From Fusobacterium sp. JB019 (GTDB lineage: Bacteria; Fusobacteriota; Fusobacteriia; Fusobacteriales; Fusobacteriaceae), in assembly GCA_030673965.1 (NCBI GenBank), contig JAUTCN010000005.1:1-53343 (forward strand): DNA of 53,343 bases. The letters run 5' to 3'. The position numbers and the translations under genes were made by a program. Position 1 is the stretch's first letter; each line of letters opens with the position of its first letter. The notes beneath the pieces were generated by a model. It saw only the letters and a list, made by a program, of their open reading frames with translations. It was not told the origin of the DNA and ran no database searches. This document shows positions 32,183 through 42,326 of this stretch, piece after piece.

Positions 32183-32312
32183 TTGACAGAAAAGGTTTAA
32201 TTGTGGTATTCTCTATCTAAGTAAATGAAAATGAAGGAGAGATATTTTTTTAAATATTGATTCGTTAATTAATTAACAGACTAACATTAAAAATGCTAGT
32301 CTGTTCTTTTTA
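32183..32312 (+). ncRNA. possible small RNA (promoter and terminator without an ORF)
   Basis: TTGACA (32183-32188), 18 bases, TATTCT (32207-32212) makes a good promoter. About 60-90 bases on, ACAGACTA (32276-32283) and TAGTCTGT (32297-32304) form a hairpin ending in TCTTTTTA. Between them AAGGAGAG occurs, but no start codon at proper distance opens a useful ORF. A transcript of about 93 bases is implied. The same hairpin may end putP. Confidence 0.5.
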
Positions 32313-32320
32313 TGCTTATA

Positions 32321-33190
32321 TTATTTTTTAATTAATTTTAAATCCACTGGAATAAATTTAGGAGTTGTTTCTCCTTTTATTATTTTATTTGATGTTTCTA
32401 TTCCTTTTGCTCCAATTAATTTAGGTTGTTGAGCTATAGTAGCAGCTAATTTTCCTTCTTCAACTGATTTAACAGCATCAGCAGTTGCATCAAATCCTAC
32501 AACTAATATATTTTTATTTCCAATAGCTTTTAAAGCTCCTAGAGCCATTTCATCGTTGTGAGCAAAAACACCATCTATTTCAGGTTGAGCTTGGATCATA
32601 TTTTCCATTACATTAAGCCCCTTTGTTCTATCAAAATCAGCTGCTTGTCTTGCAACTACATTTAAATTATCATTAGCGATTTCATTAAATCCTTTTCCTC
32701 TATCTCTTGCAGCAGTTGTTCCAGGTATACCTTCTAATTCAATAATTTTAGAATTTTTACCTAATTTGTTTAGAATAAATTCTCCAGCCATTTTTCCTCC
32801 AGCAACATTATCAGATGCGATGTGAGTTACTACTTCGCCTCTATTTGCTCCTCTATCTAAAGTAATAACAGGAACTTTAGATCTGTTAGCATTTTTTACA
32901 GCTCTGTATACTGCATCTGAATCTGTGGGATTAATTAATATTACATCAACTCCTCTTACAATTAAATCTTCTACATTTGATAATTCTTTAGCGGGATCAT
33001 TTTGGGAATCTAAAACTATAAGTTCCATATCTAGTTGTTTTGCTTTATCTTGAGCACCTTCTTTTAAATCTACAAAGAAAGGATTATTTAAAGTTGATAC
33101 TACTAATCCTACCTTTCCTTTAGCAAAAGCCACTGTTGAAATCATTCCAATACAAAATCCTACAATTAATAATTTTAATACTTTTTTCAT
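32321..33190 (-). CDS. rbsB: ribose-binding periplasmic protein
   Basis: A 289-residue secreted protein, signal peptide 1-24 (ending VAFAKGK). It has the RbsB pattern [82 protein letters not shown] and [18 protein letters not shown], which hold the sugar-contact residues. It is the last gene of the rbs operon, 14 bases after rbsC, and delivers ribose to RbsAC. Confidence 0.96.
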   Translation of the reverse strand: MKKVLKLLIVGFCIGMISTVAFAKGKVGLVVSTLNNPFFVDLKEGAQDKAKQLDMELIVLDSQNDPAKELSNVEDLIVRGVDVILINPTDSDAVYRAVKNANRSKVPVITLDRGANRGEVVTHIASDNVAGGKMAGEFILNKLGKNSKIIELEGIPGTTAARDRGKGFNEIANDNLNVVARQAADFDRTKGLNVMENMIQAQPEIDGVFAHNDEMALGALKAIGNKNILVVGFDATADAVKSVEEGKLAATIAQQPKLIGAKGIETSNKIIKGETTPKFIPVDLKLIKK

Positions 33191-33204
33191 TATTCTTCTC
33201 CTTT

Positions 33205-34176
33205 TTATTTATTTGTTTTTTTATCAATTAATACTGCAGCTAAGATAACAATTGCTTTTATCATCATTTGGTAATATGATGATACATCTAAAAGGTTTAA
33301 AGCATTTCCAAGAACCCCAATAATTAAAGCTCCAGTTATAGTTCCAGAGATGCTTCCAATTCCTCCAGAAAGTGAAGTTCCACCTAAAACTACAGCAGCA
33401 ATAGCATCTAATTCATATCCTGTTCCTGCTGTAGGTTGTGCAGATCCTAATCTAGATGTGATAATAATTCCAGCTAAGGCGGATAAACCTCCACTTATAG
33501 CATATACTTTAACTTTTAATCTATCAACATTAATTCCAGAAAGTTTAGTAGCTTCTTCGTTTCCACCTACTGCAAAAACATATCTACCAAATCTGGTATT
33601 TTTTAAAATATAATGGCATACAGCAAATACAAAAATCATTATATATATAGGAACAGGGATTCCTAAAATATATCCTCCACCAATAGTATCAAATAAAAGA
33701 GCATTATCTCTAAATCCCATAGAAATTGGTTTTCCATCTGTAAAAACTAAAGTAGCACCTCTTAATAAAGTCATAGCTACTAAAGTTGTTATAAAGGCTT
33801 GAAGTTTTCCATAACTGATAAAACTTCCACTAATTGCTCCAAGAATGGTTCCTAAAATAAGAGTTACTGTCAAAACAATATAACCATTTACTCCATTAGT
33901 AAGCATACTAGCAGATACAGCACCACAAAGAGCTAAAATGGATCCAACTGAAAGGTCTATTCCTCCAGTTAATATAACAAAAGTCATTCCAGTTGCTATT
34001 ATTGCATTTATAGATGTTTGTCTTAATATATTTAAAAAGTTAGCTATTGATAAAAATCTTGGATTTAATATTGAGACAATTATTGAAAATATAACTAAAC
34101 CAACTAAAGGTTTATTTTCTAAAAATTTATTTTCTTTTTTTATTGATAAGTCATTTGATATTGTATTAGTTTTCAT
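33205..34176 (-). CDS. rbsC: ribose ABC transporter permease
   Basis: A 323-residue protein with about eight to ten membrane spans. Characteristic segments are [38 protein letters not shown] and [37 protein letters not shown], followed by [21 protein letters not shown]. It is the membrane channel of the ribose importer and overlaps rbsA by 11 bases. Confidence 0.96.
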   Translation of the reverse strand: MKTNTISNDLSIKKENKFLENKPLVGLVIFSIIVSILNPRFLSIANFLNILRQTSINAIIATGMTFVILTGGIDLSVGSILALCGAVSASMLTNGVNGYIVLTVTLILGTILGAISGSFISYGKLQAFITTLVAMTLLRGATLVFTDGKPISMGFRDNALLFDTIGGGYILGIPVPIYIMIFVFAVCHYILKNTRFGRYVFAVGGNEEATKLSGINVDRLKVKVYAISGGLSALAGIIITSRLGSAQPTAGTGYELDAIAAVVLGGTSLSGGIGSISGTITGALIIGVLGNALNLLDVSSYYQMMIKAIVILAAVLIDKKTNK

Positions 34177-35671
34177 TATTCTTCTCCTTTATAAAGCCTA
34201 TAGCACATTTCATTATTTTTTCTTGGGTAGCTTCATTTTTATTAAAAATTCCTGTGATAGTTTTATTATACATAACCATTATTCTATCACTAAGCCCTAG
34301 TATTTCTGGCATTTCGGAAGAAATTATAATAATACTCATACCTTGTTTTTTAAACTCATTTATAAGATTATAAATTTCTTTTTTAGCTCCTACGTCAACT
34401 CCTCTTGTAGGTTCATCTAAAATTAATATTTTAGGATTGGTCATAAGAGCTTTTCCTATAGCTACTTTTTGTTGATTTCCTCCACTTAAATTTTTTATCA
34501 ATTGGTCCATTGTAGGAGTTTTTATATTAAATTTTGATATAAAATTTTTCACTGATTTTTTTTCTTTATTTGGTTCAATTTTTTTATAAAAATTTTCAAA
34601 TTTTGATAGTGAAGATAAACTCATATTTTTTTTCACAGAAAGCCCGACAATTAATCCATCTCCCTTTCTATCTTCTGAAACATAAGCAATTTTATTTTCT
34701 AAAGCTTGTTGGGGAGAATTAATTTCTACTTTATTTCCTTCAATATAAATTTGTCCATTTGTTTTTTTAAAACATCCATAAATAGTTTTTGCTAATTCAG
34801 TTCTTCCAGCACCCATAAGTCCAGCTATTCCTAATATTTCACCTTTTCTAACAAAAAAATTAATATCTTTTGTAACTTCTCCATTAAGATTTTCTACTTT
34901 TAAAGAAATATCACCAAACTTAGTATCTATTCTAGGAAATTGATCTTCTAATTTTCGACCTATCATTTTTTCGATAATAATATCTTCTGTTGTATTTTTT
35001 ACAATAAGTTCATCTATAAATTTTCCATCTCTCATAATAGTAGCAAAGTCACATATTTCAAATATTTCTTTTAACCTGTGAGAAATGTAGACGATACTTT
35101 TATTTTCAGCTACCAATTCATTTATTACTTTAAATAAACTTTTTGTTTCAGTATCAGTAAGAGCATCGGTAGGTTCATCCATAACTATTATTTTAGCATT
35201 TTGAGAAAGAGCTTTTGCTATTTCTACCATTTGTTTTTCTCCGATACTTAAATTTCCAACTAATTCTTTAGAGGAATATTTTAAATTTAATTTTTTTAAG
35301 ATTATATCTGCTTCATTGAACATTATATTCCAATCTATTTTAAAATTTTTAGTTAACTCTCTTCCTAAAAAAATATTTTCAGCAATAGACAGATTATCTA
35401 TTAAATTTAATTCTTGATGAATTATAGCTATTCCAGCATTTTGAGACTCTTTTGGTCCATTGAATTCAACTTTTTTTCCGTTATATTTAATTATTCCAGC
35501 ATCTTTTTTATATATTCCAGTCATTATTTTCATTATAGTTGATTTTCCAGCTCCATTTTCACCAAGTAGAGCCATTACCTTTCCTTCATATATACTTAAA
35601 TTAGCATTATCTAATGCTCTTACTCCTGGAAAATTTTTAATTATTCCAGACATTTCTAATATTTTTTTCAT
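34166..35671 (-). CDS. rbsA: ribose ABC transporter ATPase (two domains)
   Basis: A 501-residue tandem ATPase of the sugar CUT2 family. Domain 1: Walker [10 protein letters not shown], signature [15 protein letters not shown], Walker [13 protein letters not shown]. Domain 2 has the expected weak Walker A ([11 protein letters not shown]), signature [15 protein letters not shown] and Walker [17 protein letters not shown]. Length matches E. coli RbsA. It lies between rbsD and rbsC in the operon and powers ribose uptake. Confidence 0.96.
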   Translation of the reverse strand: MKKILEMSGIIKNFPGVRALDNANLSIYEGKVMALLGENGAGKSTIMKIMTGIYKKDAGIIKYNGKKVEFNGPKESQNAGIAIIHQELNLIDNLSIAENIFLGRELTKNFKIDWNIMFNEADIILKKLNLKYSSKELVGNLSIGEKQMVEIAKALSQNAKIIVMDEPTDALTDTETKSLFKVINELVAENKSIVYISHRLKEIFEICDFATIMRDGKFIDELIVKNTTEDIIIEKMIGRKLEDQFPRIDTKFGDISLKVENLNGEVTKDINFFVRKGEILGIAGLMGAGRTELAKTIYGCFKKTNGQIYIEGNKVEINSPQQALENKIAYVSEDRKGDGLIVGLSVKKNMSLSSLSKFENFYKKIEPNKEKKSVKNFISKFNIKTPTMDQLIKNLSGGNQQKVAIGKALMTNPKILILDEPTRGVDVGAKKEIYNLINEFKKQGMSIIIISSEMPEILGLSDRIMVMYNKTITGIFNKNEATQEKIMKCAIGFIKEKNNEN

Positions 35672-35683
35672 ATTGTTTTCTCC

Positions 35684-36091
35684 TTAGAAAGTTACCCCTG
35701 ATTTTAAAATAATATTAGCATAAGGTGTGCATTCTCCTGTTCTAATTACAGCTTTACTTTCTTTTGTAATTTTTTTTAGTTCTTCATGAGACACTTTTGA
35801 AATAGTTATTTTTCCACATTTTTTTTCTAATAAGTTTAATATTTTAGTGTATAAATCTATACTTATTTCTTCTGTTTCTTTAGCAATAATAACTTCTTCT
35901 ATTTGTAATTCCTCTAAAATCACTTCTAAGGTTTCTAAAAAGCTAGGAATTCCTTTTTCTAAAGCTAAGTCTATTCTATTTACTTTACCTGGAATAGGTA
36001 GCCCAGCATCCCCTATTGTTATGTGATCTGTATGTCCCATTTTAGAGATTACAGAACTAATTTCACTGTTTAATAATCTGCCTTTTTTCAT
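35684..36091 (-). CDS. rbsD: D-ribose pyranase
   Basis: A 135-residue protein with the RbsD landmarks: [17 protein letters not shown] (catalytic histidine and aspartate) and the C-terminal [13 protein letters not shown]. It interconverts pyranose and furanose forms of ribose so that RbsK can phosphorylate it. GGAGAT precedes the ATG. It lies 25 bases after rbsK. Confidence 0.96.
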   Translation of the reverse strand: MKKGRLLNSEISSVISKMGHTDHITIGDAGLPIPGKVNRIDLALEKGIPSFLETLEVILEELQIEEVIIAKETEEISIDLYTKILNLLEKKCGKITISKVSHEELKKITKESKAVIRTGECTPYANIILKSGVTF

Positions 36092-36116
36092 AGTTTATCT
36101 CCTTTAAATATTTATA

Positions 36117-37058
36117 TTATTTTTTAAATTTATAATCAATAACTTCATTCCATGTAGGAAGAGAACTTTGAGCTCCTTTTTTAGTTACTGTGATAGCTCC
36201 TACTTGAGCTCCAAATTCCATGGCCTCTTTTATTTCTTTATCTTCTGATAACATTCTTATAACTCCTCCAATGAAGGAATCGCCAGCTGCAGTTGGATCA
36301 ATAGCATTTACTTTGTGAATCCCAACACTAAAAGTTTTGTCTGTTCCTACAAATATTGATCCTTTTTTACCTAATGTAACTATAAGATTTTTAACACCCT
36401 TGTTTAGAAGTTTTTTACAAGCTATTAAAATTTCTTCTTTAGAAGTAGTAGGCATTTCACTTAAAAGTTCTAATTCAGTTTCATTAGGAATTAAAAAATC
36501 AACATTTTTGATTATATCTTTAGAAAGTTTTTTAGCTGGAGCAGGATTAAGAATAGTAATTTTATTATTTTCTTTTGCTTTTTTTAAGATATATTTAACT
36601 ATTTCTATAGGAATTTCCAATTGAAGAAGAATTATATCTGCTTCTTTTATTAAATTTATATTATTATCAATATCTGTTTTATTTATTTCAAAGTTTGCTC
36701 CAGGAACAACAATTATAGTATTATCAGCATTTTCATCTACTACTATTGTAGCAATACCAGTATTAGTTTCAACTTTTTTTATGTGCTTAGTTTGGATATT
36801 ATTCTTTTCTAATTCATTTATTAATATTTGTCCATGAGAATCCTTACCTACGCAACCAAACATAGTTACATTTCCACCTAATTTTGCAATGGAAACTGCT
36901 TGATTTCCTCCTTTTCCCCCTGGAATTTGAAAGAAACTTTTTCCAATAATTGTTTCTCCTAATTTAGGGTGTCTTTTAGCCATGGTAACTAAATCCATAT
37001 TAAGACTTCCAATTACTAATATTTTTTTCATAATTTTATATGGCAAATAATTTGTCAT
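36117..37058 (-). CDS. rbsK: ribokinase
   Basis: A PfkB-family sugar kinase. Motifs are VIGSLNMDLVTMAKRHPKLGETI, QIPGGKGGNQAVSIAKLGG, GANFEIN, LNPAPAKKL and the C-terminal catalytic DPTAAGDSFIGGVIRML. It makes ribose 5-phosphate. The start is uncertain: AAGGAGG is only 2 bases before ATG 37058, while an internal ATG at residue 10 (MKKILVIGS) lines up better with the family but lacks a ribosome-binding site. A LacI-type operator lies 21 bases upstream. Confidence 0.95.
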   Translation of the reverse strand: MTNYLPYKIMKKILVIGSLNMDLVTMAKRHPKLGETIIGKSFFQIPGGKGGNQAVSIAKLGGNVTMFGCVGKDSHGQILINELEKNNIQTKHIKKVETNTGIATIVVDENADNTIIVVPGANFEINKTDIDNNINLIKEADIILLQLEIPIEIVKYILKKAKENNKITILNPAPAKKLSKDIIKNVDFLIPNETELELLSEMPTTSKEEILIACKKLLNKGVKNLIVTLGKKGSIFVGTDKTFSVGIHKVNAIDPTAAGDSFIGGVIRMLSEDKEIKEAMEFGAQVGAITVTKKGAQSSLPTWNEVIDYKFKK

Positions 37059-37078
37059 ATCCTCCTTTTCATTAATTT

Positions 37079-37092
37079 TGTAACCGTTTACA
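37079..37092. promoter_or_regulatory. LacI-family operator upstream of rbsK
   Basis: TGTAACCGTTTACA is a near-perfect palindrome of the LacI/CcpA class with central CG. A second copy lies before rbsR. RbsR is the obvious ligand; a CcpA-type protein could also bind, as the site fits the cre consensus. Confidence 0.8.
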
Positions 37093-37108
37093 TTTAAAAT
37101 TAAAAAAA

Positions 37109-38080
37109 TTATTTTTTTATTTTTCCAGGTATTTTGATAATTTTTCTAGAATTATCACCATTTAATTTATCTTTTAATATATTTACTGCTTTTTCTCCAA
37201 CAGCTTTTACATTAAATTCAAGATAATCTATTTTAATACCAAAAATTTCAGCCATTTCTACCTCATCAAAACTAAATATTAAAATATGTTCAGGTATTTT
37301 TATGTTATTTTCTATAAGTCCTTTTATTACTCCAAGTGTCATCATATTATTAGCTATAAATAAAGCTTTTGGAAGATTATTTTTTTTTATAATTTCGGTT
37401 ATTATTTTATAACCTGAATCTATTTTATAATCTCCATAATAAACTTTTTTTTCTAAATTTTCTTCATCCATGGCCATATTATAACCTTCTAATCTTTTAG
37501 TTGCAGTGGTTGTTCTAGTAGGGCCTGAAATCATAGCAATATTTTTTGTTTTATTCATTAAATATTTAGTTGCATTGTAGGCTCCTTTTCTATTTTCTAA
37601 ATAAACTTTAGAAAAATTATCTCCTTCAACTTCTCTATCTATAAGAACATAAGGAATGTTAAATTCATCTAATCTATTAAAATGTTCATAACTAGAAAAT
37701 TTATCTTTTGCTATAGGAACTATTATAACTCCTTTAACTCTTTGCTCTATTAAAGTTTCAATTACTCTTTTTTCTTTTTTTAAACTACTATAGCTATTTA
37801 AAAGGATAATATTTAAATTTTCTTTTTCGATTTTTTCATAAATTCCTTTTATAATTTTTCCAAAAAAGGGATTATCTAAATCAGGAATAACTACTCCGAT
37901 AGTGTTGTTTTCTTTTTTAGCTAAATTTTGGGCTGTTATATTAGGCTTGTAATTTTTAGCTTTAATAATTTCTAAAATGTTTTTTCTTGTTTCTTCTTTT
38001 ACTGAAGAAGAATTATTTATTACTCTTGATACAGTAGCCGTGGATACACCAGCTAGTCGTGCGATATCTTTTATTTTCAT
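37109..38080 (-). CDS. rbsR: LacI-family transcriptional regulator of ribose use
   Basis: A 323-residue regulator. The N terminus IKDIARLAGVSTATVSRVINN is the LacI helix-turn-helix, and NYKPNITAQNLAKK is the hinge. The remainder is a periplasmic-binding-like sugar domain (IGVVIPDLDNPFFGKIIKGI). It sits directly upstream of rbsK, with operators flanking it, so it should repress the rbs genes and itself without ribose. The name follows context rather than diagnostic residues. Confidence 0.9.
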   Translation of the reverse strand: MKIKDIARLAGVSTATVSRVINNSSSVKEETRKNILEIIKAKNYKPNITAQNLAKKENNTIGVVIPDLDNPFFGKIIKGIYEKIEKENLNIILLNSYSSLKKEKRVIETLIEQRVKGVIIVPIAKDKFSSYEHFNRLDEFNIPYVLIDREVEGDNFSKVYLENRKGAYNATKYLMNKTKNIAMISGPTRTTTATKRLEGYNMAMDEENLEKKVYYGDYKIDSGYKIITEIIKKNNLPKALFIANNMMTLGVIKGLIENNIKIPEHILIFSFDEVEMAEIFGIKIDYLEFNVKAVGEKAVNILKDKLNGDNSRKIIKIPGKIKK

Positions 38081-38096
38081 ATTACTCTCCTTATCA

Positions 38097-38141
38097 TGTA
38101 ACCGCTTACATCATTATACATTTATAACTTTTGTTTGTCAA
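38097..38141 (-). promoter_or_regulatory. rbsR promoter with overlapping LacI-type operator
   Basis: On the minus strand TTGACA (38141-38136), 17 bases, TATAAT (38118-38113) is a perfect consensus promoter. TGTAACCGCTTACA (plus strand, 38097-38110) follows directly, covering the transcription start, a classic repression site. It matches the rbsK operator at 12 of 14 or more positions. Confidence 0.9.
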
Positions 38142-38265
38142 ATGATTTTTAAGCTTTATTTTCGAACGTTTTTTTAAAAAAATATTATTTTTTTTAAGAT
38201 ATAGTTTAACATTTTTTAATTAATGTAGTAAAATAAGATGACTATATAAATGTGAGGAGTTATTA

Positions 38266-38598
38266 ATGATACAGATATTTGGAGTTAAAAATTGTAATGA
38301 TACAAAAAAAGCTATAAGATTTTTCAAGGATAGAAAAATTGATATTCAATTTATTAATCTCAAAGAAAAAGGAATTTCAAAAGGAGAGTTGAAAAGCATA
38401 GTACGAATTTTTGATATTGGAGATCTCTTAGATAGAGAAGGAAAAGAATTTAAAAAACGTAATTTAGAATATTATGTTTTTGATACTTTGGAATTATTAA
38501 TGGATTCACCTACTCTTTTTAAGACTCCAATTTTAAGAGAAAAAAATAAAGTGACTATAGGGTATAAGCCAGAAATATGGAAGGAATGGATAAAATAG
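38266..38598 (+). CDS. ArsC/Spx-family thioredoxin-fold protein (YffB-like)
   Basis: A 110-residue protein beginning IQIFGVKNCNDTKKAIRFFKDRKIDIQFINL, the ArsC-like fold with a single N-terminal cysteine (Cys10) where Spx has CxxC. The family segment FKTPILREKNKVTIGYKPEIW is present near the end. Such proteins act in thiol chemistry or as transcription factors; the precise role is unknown. It lies before the bioB operator with no evident link. GAGGAG precedes the ATG. Confidence 0.82.
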   Translation: MIQIFGVKNCNDTKKAIRFFKDRKIDIQFINLKEKGISKGELKSIVRIFDIGDLLDREGKEFKKRNLEYYVFDTLELLMDSPTLFKTPILREKNKVTIGYKPEIWKEWIK

Positions 38599-38610
38599 GC
38601 AAAATATGAA

Positions 38611-38664
38611 ATGTTAACCATCGGAATAAAAAATGTTTACAATTTTTTGAATAGATTGTATAAT
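38611..38664 (+). promoter_or_regulatory. BirA-type operator and promoter of bioB
   Basis: ATGTTAACC (38611-38619), 14 bases, TGTTTACAA (38634-38642) matches 15 of 18 half-site positions of the proteobacterial BirA box as I remember it. TTTACA (38636-38641) and TATAAT (38659-38664), 17 bases apart, form the promoter, so the right half-site covers the -35. Biotin-bound BirA would repress bioB. Confidence 0.8.
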
Positions 38665-38728
38665 TTCTTCTGTAACATAACTTTGAATTATATTACAAAA
38701 ATTATAAAGTTAAAAGGGAGAATGGAAA

Positions 38729-39694
38729 ATGAATTTAGAAAAGTATATTGATGGCGAAGTAACAAAAGAAATAGCAATGGAGTTAGTTAATTTAAAAGGA
38801 AGTGAACTTTTAGAATTATTTAAAGTTGCTAATATGACAAGAGAAAAATATTGTGGTGATAAAATAGAAACTTGTACAATAACAAATGCAAAGTCTGGAA
38901 AATGTTCAGAAGATTGTAAATTTTGTGCTCAATCTGAGAAGTATAATACTTGTATAACCACTTATCCTATGAAGGATATTGCAACTTTAGAAGAAGAATG
39001 TAAAGTTGCAATAGAACATAATAGCGATAGATTCTCAATAGTTACAAGTGGAAGAGGAATTAATCAAGGAACAAAAGACTATGAAACAGTAGCTAAATTT
39101 GCAGAAGATATGACAAAGGATGGTAAAATTGAAATTTGTTGCTCAATAGGTCTTTTATCAGAAGAAGAGCTTAGATATTTAAAAGGAAAAGGGATTAATA
39201 GATTTCATTCAAATTTACAGACATCTATAAAATCATATAAAGATATAGTTGCAACTACTCATAATGTGGAAGATAGAATTGAAACTATAAAAAATGCTCA
39301 AAAAGCAGGAATGAAAATTTGTTGTGGCGGAATATTAGGAATGGGTGAAACATGGGAAGATAGAATGGATATGGCTTTTACTTTTAAAGAATTAAATGTA
39401 GATGCAGTTCCAATGAATATTTTGAATCCAATTCCAGGAACTCCTCATGGGAATAGAGAAATATTATCAGTGGATGAAATATTAAAAACAATAGCTATAT
39501 ATAGATTAATATTAAAAGATAAGGGAATAAAAGTAATAGCAGGAAGAGAAAGTATTCTAAAAGATTTTATGGGAAATGCATTTTTAGCAGGAGCTAATGG
39601 AATGATGATTGGTGGATATCTTACAATAAATGGAAGAAGTATTGAAGATGATTTTAAATTTATAGAAAATTTAAAAAAATTATGGGCTAAATAA
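38729..39694 (+). CDS. bioB: biotin synthase (radical SAM)
   Basis: A 321-residue radical-SAM enzyme with CSEDCKFCAQS (CxxxCxxC, 4Fe-4S cluster). Motifs further on are FSIVTSGRG, IEICCSIGLLSEEELRYLKGKGINRFHSNLQTS, ICCGGILGMGETWEDRMDMAF, LNPIPGTP and VIAGRES, covering the 2Fe-2S ligands. It inserts sulfur into dethiobiotin. No other bio genes are nearby, so it could serve salvage of dethiobiotin or a pathway encoded elsewhere. The Na+-pump decarboxylase at the left edge needs biotin. A BirA-like operator lies upstream. Confidence 0.96.
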   Translation: MNLEKYIDGEVTKEIAMELVNLKGSELLELFKVANMTREKYCGDKIETCTITNAKSGKCSEDCKFCAQSEKYNTCITTYPMKDIATLEEECKVAIEHNSDRFSIVTSGRGINQGTKDYETVAKFAEDMTKDGKIEICCSIGLLSEEELRYLKGKGINRFHSNLQTSIKSYKDIVATTHNVEDRIETIKNAQKAGMKICCGGILGMGETWEDRMDMAFTFKELNVDAVPMNILNPIPGTPHGNREILSVDEILKTIAIYRLILKDKGIKVIAGRESILKDFMGNAFLAGANGMMIGGYLTINGRSIEDDFKFIENLKKLWAK

Positions 39695-39711
39695 AAATAA
39701 TTAAATAATAG

Positions 39712-39742
39712 AAAAAAGCGGTGAAATTTCACCGCTTTTTTT
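39712..39742. terminator. bidirectional terminator after bioB
   Basis: AAAAAAGCGGTGAA and TTCACCGCTTTTTT form a 14-base stem (39712-39740) serving bioB and the converging aminotransferase gene. Confidence 0.93.
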
Positions 39743-40877
39743 AATTCCCTTCTATATATATTTTTAATCTGTTAACAACTTCTTCCAAGATAGGGAGATC
39801 GTAGATAGAAGATATTCTAAAATAATTTTCTACACCAAAAGCAATCCCTGGCACAAGGGCAACCTTTGATTTTTTTAGTAAATCAATAGCAAAATCATAA
39901 GAATTTAGCTTTGAAATATTAGAATAGTTAACAAAAATATAGAAAGCTCCTTTAGGTTTAACTGGTTCAAGTCCCAATTTTTTTAGCTCGTCATATAGAT
40001 AAAGAGCTCTTTTTTTATAGATATCTTTAAACTCACTTCTATCATCAAATCTTTCTAGAGCAACTTCTCCTGCAAGAATTGAAACTGCCATAGGTGAACT
40101 TAATGTATAAAGTGTTGTGTTTAAAAAGTTTTTTCGATATTTAACAGGGAAAATAGTATAACCAATTCTCCATCCAGTCATAGAATGAGATTTTGAAAAT
40201 CCATTTATAATAATAAGCTGTTCTTTTATATTTTCAAAAGAACCGAAAGAATAAAATTCTTCAAAAGCAAGTTCACTATAAATTTCATCTGAAATTATAA
40301 ATAAATCTTTTCCTGCTAAAAAATTTGCAAGATTTTTCATTTCTTCATATCCCATAACATTTCCTGTAGGATTACAAGGGTTACAAAATAAGATAGCTTT
40401 TGTTTTATCAGTTATATATTTCTCTAAAATTTCAGGAGTTAATACAAAATCATATTTAGAAATATCAATATAAACAGGTTTTGCATAACAAAGTTCTATC
40501 ATAGGAGGATATCCTGCATAAAATGGAGAAAGAACAATTACTTCATCTTCTGGATTAAGAATAGTTCTAAAACAAGAAGATATAGCCTCAGATGCTCCTA
40601 CATTTACAATAATATTATCAGTTTGATAATTTGTATTATATTTTTTATTATAATGTTTAGCGATAAGAGAACGAATTCTTTCTCCACCTCCAGTTGGTGG
40701 ATAACTAAGTTTTATATCCTTAGCTCTTTCAAATGCTTCTAATACAATTTCCTTAGGTGTCTCTAAATCTGGTTCCCCTACAGTTAAATCAATAACATCT
40801 GAATAGTTTGTTGCTTCTTCTTTTAATGCTCTGATTAAAGAGTATTGTAAATTACTAACTACTTTGTTTACTTCCAT
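39741..40877 (-). CDS. class I/II aminotransferase, probable N-acetyl-LL-diaminopimelate aminotransferase
   Basis: A 378-residue PLP enzyme. Landmarks include DLTVGEPDLETPKEIV, SYPPTGGGERIRSLIAKHYNKK, ILFCNPCNPTGNVMG, SDEIYSELAFEEFYSF and the PLP lysine in NGFSKSHSMTGWRIGY. It is the last gene in the lysine operon, after dapH, so it most likely transaminates N-acetyl-2-amino-6-ketopimelate with glutamate (PatA/DapX role). As an isolated protein it could equally be called an aspartate aminotransferase. AGGAGG lies upstream of the ATG. Confidence 0.88.
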   Translation of the reverse strand: MEVNKVVSNLQYSLIRALKEEATNYSDVIDLTVGEPDLETPKEIVLEAFERAKDIKLSYPPTGGGERIRSLIAKHYNKKYNTNYQTDNIIVNVGASEAISSCFRTILNPEDEVIVLSPFYAGYPPMIELCYAKPVYIDISKYDFVLTPEILEKYITDKTKAILFCNPCNPTGNVMGYEEMKNLANFLAGKDLFIISDEIYSELAFEEFYSFGSFENIKEQLIIINGFSKSHSMTGWRIGYTIFPVKYRKNFLNTTLYTLSSPMAVSILAGEVALERFDDRSEFKDIYKKRALYLYDELKKLGLEPVKPKGAFYIFVNYSNISKLNSYDFAIDLLKKSKVALVPGIAFGVENYFRISSIYDLPILEEVVNRLKIYIEGN

Positions 40878-40899
40878 TTATGCCTCCTTATCTTTAAGA

Positions 40900-41604
40900 C
40901 TATTTTCTTAAGTCATCAACAAGTTGAGTTTTTCCTAAAGTTTTTTCATCAACTGTTTTTATAATTTTTGCTGGATTACCTCCAACAACAGCTCCCGCAG
41001 GAACATCTTGTAAAACTATAGAACCAGCTCCAACAACAGCTCCTTTTCCAATTCTAATTCCTTCTATAACTACAGAATTAGCACCAATTAAGACATTATC
41101 TTCAACTATTACTGGAGTTGCAGAAGAAGGTTCGATAACCCCGGCTAGAACAGTTCCAGCTCCAATGTGACAGTTTTTACCGACTGTAGCTCTTCCACCA
41201 AGGATTGCTCCCATATCTATCATGGTATTTTCTCCGATTATAGATCCAATATTTATAACAGCTCCCATCATTATAACTGCATTATCTCCAATAGTAACTT
41301 TATCTCTAATAACAGCTCCAGGTTCTATTCTTGCATTTATATTTCTAAGGTCAAGAGTAGGAACTCCAGAATTTCTTCTATCATTTTCAATATGAAAATC
41401 AGTTATAGTTTCTTTGTAATTTTCTAATATTTTAGATATTTCATCAGATTCTCCTATTAATATATAAGAACCTTCTCCTTTAAAAACTTTTGCAGTTGTT
41501 TTTAAATTTTCTAAATTACCATTAATATAAGCCTTCACAGGTGTACTTTTTGTTGAGTTTTTTATAAATGCTATTATTTCTTCAGCAGTATTTAATCCGT
41601 TCAT
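40900..41604 (-). CDS. dapH: tetrahydrodipicolinate N-acetyltransferase
   Basis: A 234-residue hexapeptide-repeat acyltransferase. An N-terminal alpha/beta domain (1-80) is followed by the DapH block [72 protein letters not shown], repeated left-handed helix turns and a [10 protein letters not shown] end. The sequence is typical of the acetyl (DapH) rather than the succinyl branch. It adds an acetyl group to open the cyclic intermediate in DAP/lysine synthesis. It sits between dapB and the aminotransferase gene. Confidence 0.93.
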   Translation of the reverse strand: MNGLNTAEEIIAFIKNSTKSTPVKAYINGNLENLKTTAKVFKGEGSYILIGESDEISKILENYKETITDFHIENDRRNSGVPTLDLRNINARIEPGAVIRDKVTIGDNAVIMMGAVINIGSIIGENTMIDMGAILGGRATVGKNCHIGAGTVLAGVIEPSSATPVIVEDNVLIGANSVVIEGIRIGKGAVVGAGSIVLQDVPAGAVVGGNPAKIIKTVDEKTLGKTQLVDDLRK

Positions 41605-41630
41605 TATTGTCCTCCGTTTAAATTTAATTA

Positions 41631-42326
41631 TTAAAATATATCTTTCATAGAATAAAGCCCAGCAGGTTTGTCAGATAAAAATTTAGCAGCTGTTATAGCC
41701 CCTTCTGCAAATATTTTTTTAGACATTGCAGTATGTTTTATTTCAATGATTTCATCATTTCCACAGAATAAAACAGAATGTTCTCCAACAATAGTTCCGC
41801 CTCTAACAACATGTACTCCGATCTCATTTTCTTCTCTTTTTTTAATTCCTTCTCTTCCATATTGTTCTTTCATTTTTTCTTTGCAGCCTTCTTCAATAAC
41901 TTCTAAAATAGTTTTAGCAGTTCCACTTGGAGAATCAACTTTTTTATTATGATGTTTTTCAATAACTTCAATATCGTATTTATCATATAATATTGGAACT
42001 ATTTTTTTAAGAACATCTTGCATAAGATTAACTCCTAATGACATATTCGATGATAGAAGAATAGGTATTTCTTTTGAAAAATCTTTTAATTTATTCAAAG
42101 TGTTATCATCATATCCGGTAGTTGCAACAACTAAAGGAATTTTATTTTCTCTAGCATATTCAAGTAGAGAATTTAATCTAGAAAAATGAGAAAAATCGAT
42201 TATAACATCTCCTTTTTCATTTGTTAATTCATCTGCAAAGCCACTAACATTTAAATTTTCTTCTTCTTTTAATAGGTCAGAAACTACTTTTCCCATAGCT
42301 CCTGTTCCGTGTATAATTATATCCAT
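41631..42326 (-). CDS. dapB: 4-hydroxy-tetrahydrodipicolinate reductase
   Basis: A 231-residue enzyme with [16 protein letters not shown] (nucleotide fold), [30 protein letters not shown] (catalytic His-His and substrate lysine) and the end [14 protein letters not shown]. It is somewhat shorter than E. coli DapB but normal for the short clade. It overlaps dapA by 10 bases, giving coupled translation. It reduces the DapA product with NAD(P)H. Confidence 0.95.
   Translation of the reverse strand: MDIIIHGTGAMGKVVSDLLKEEENLNVSGFADELTNEKGDVIIDFSHFSRLNSLLEYARENKIPLVVATTGYDDNTLNKLKDFSKEIPILLSSNMSLGVNLMQDVLKKIVPILYDKYDIEVIEKHHNKKVDSPSGTAKTILEVIEEGCKEKMKEQYGREGIKKREENEIGVHVVRGGTIVGEHSVLFCGNDEIIEIKHTAMSKKIFAEGAITAAKFLSDKPAGLYSMKDIF

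Noticed and set aside
32221-32275. Short coding ORF after the AAGGAGAG motif
   Set aside because: The nearest in-range start codons open only a few codons before a stop, so no peptide is supported.
41167-41427. 86-codon plus-strand ORF inside dapH
   Set aside because: Ser/Asn/Tyr repeats mirror the hexapeptide-repeat codons of dapH on the other strand.
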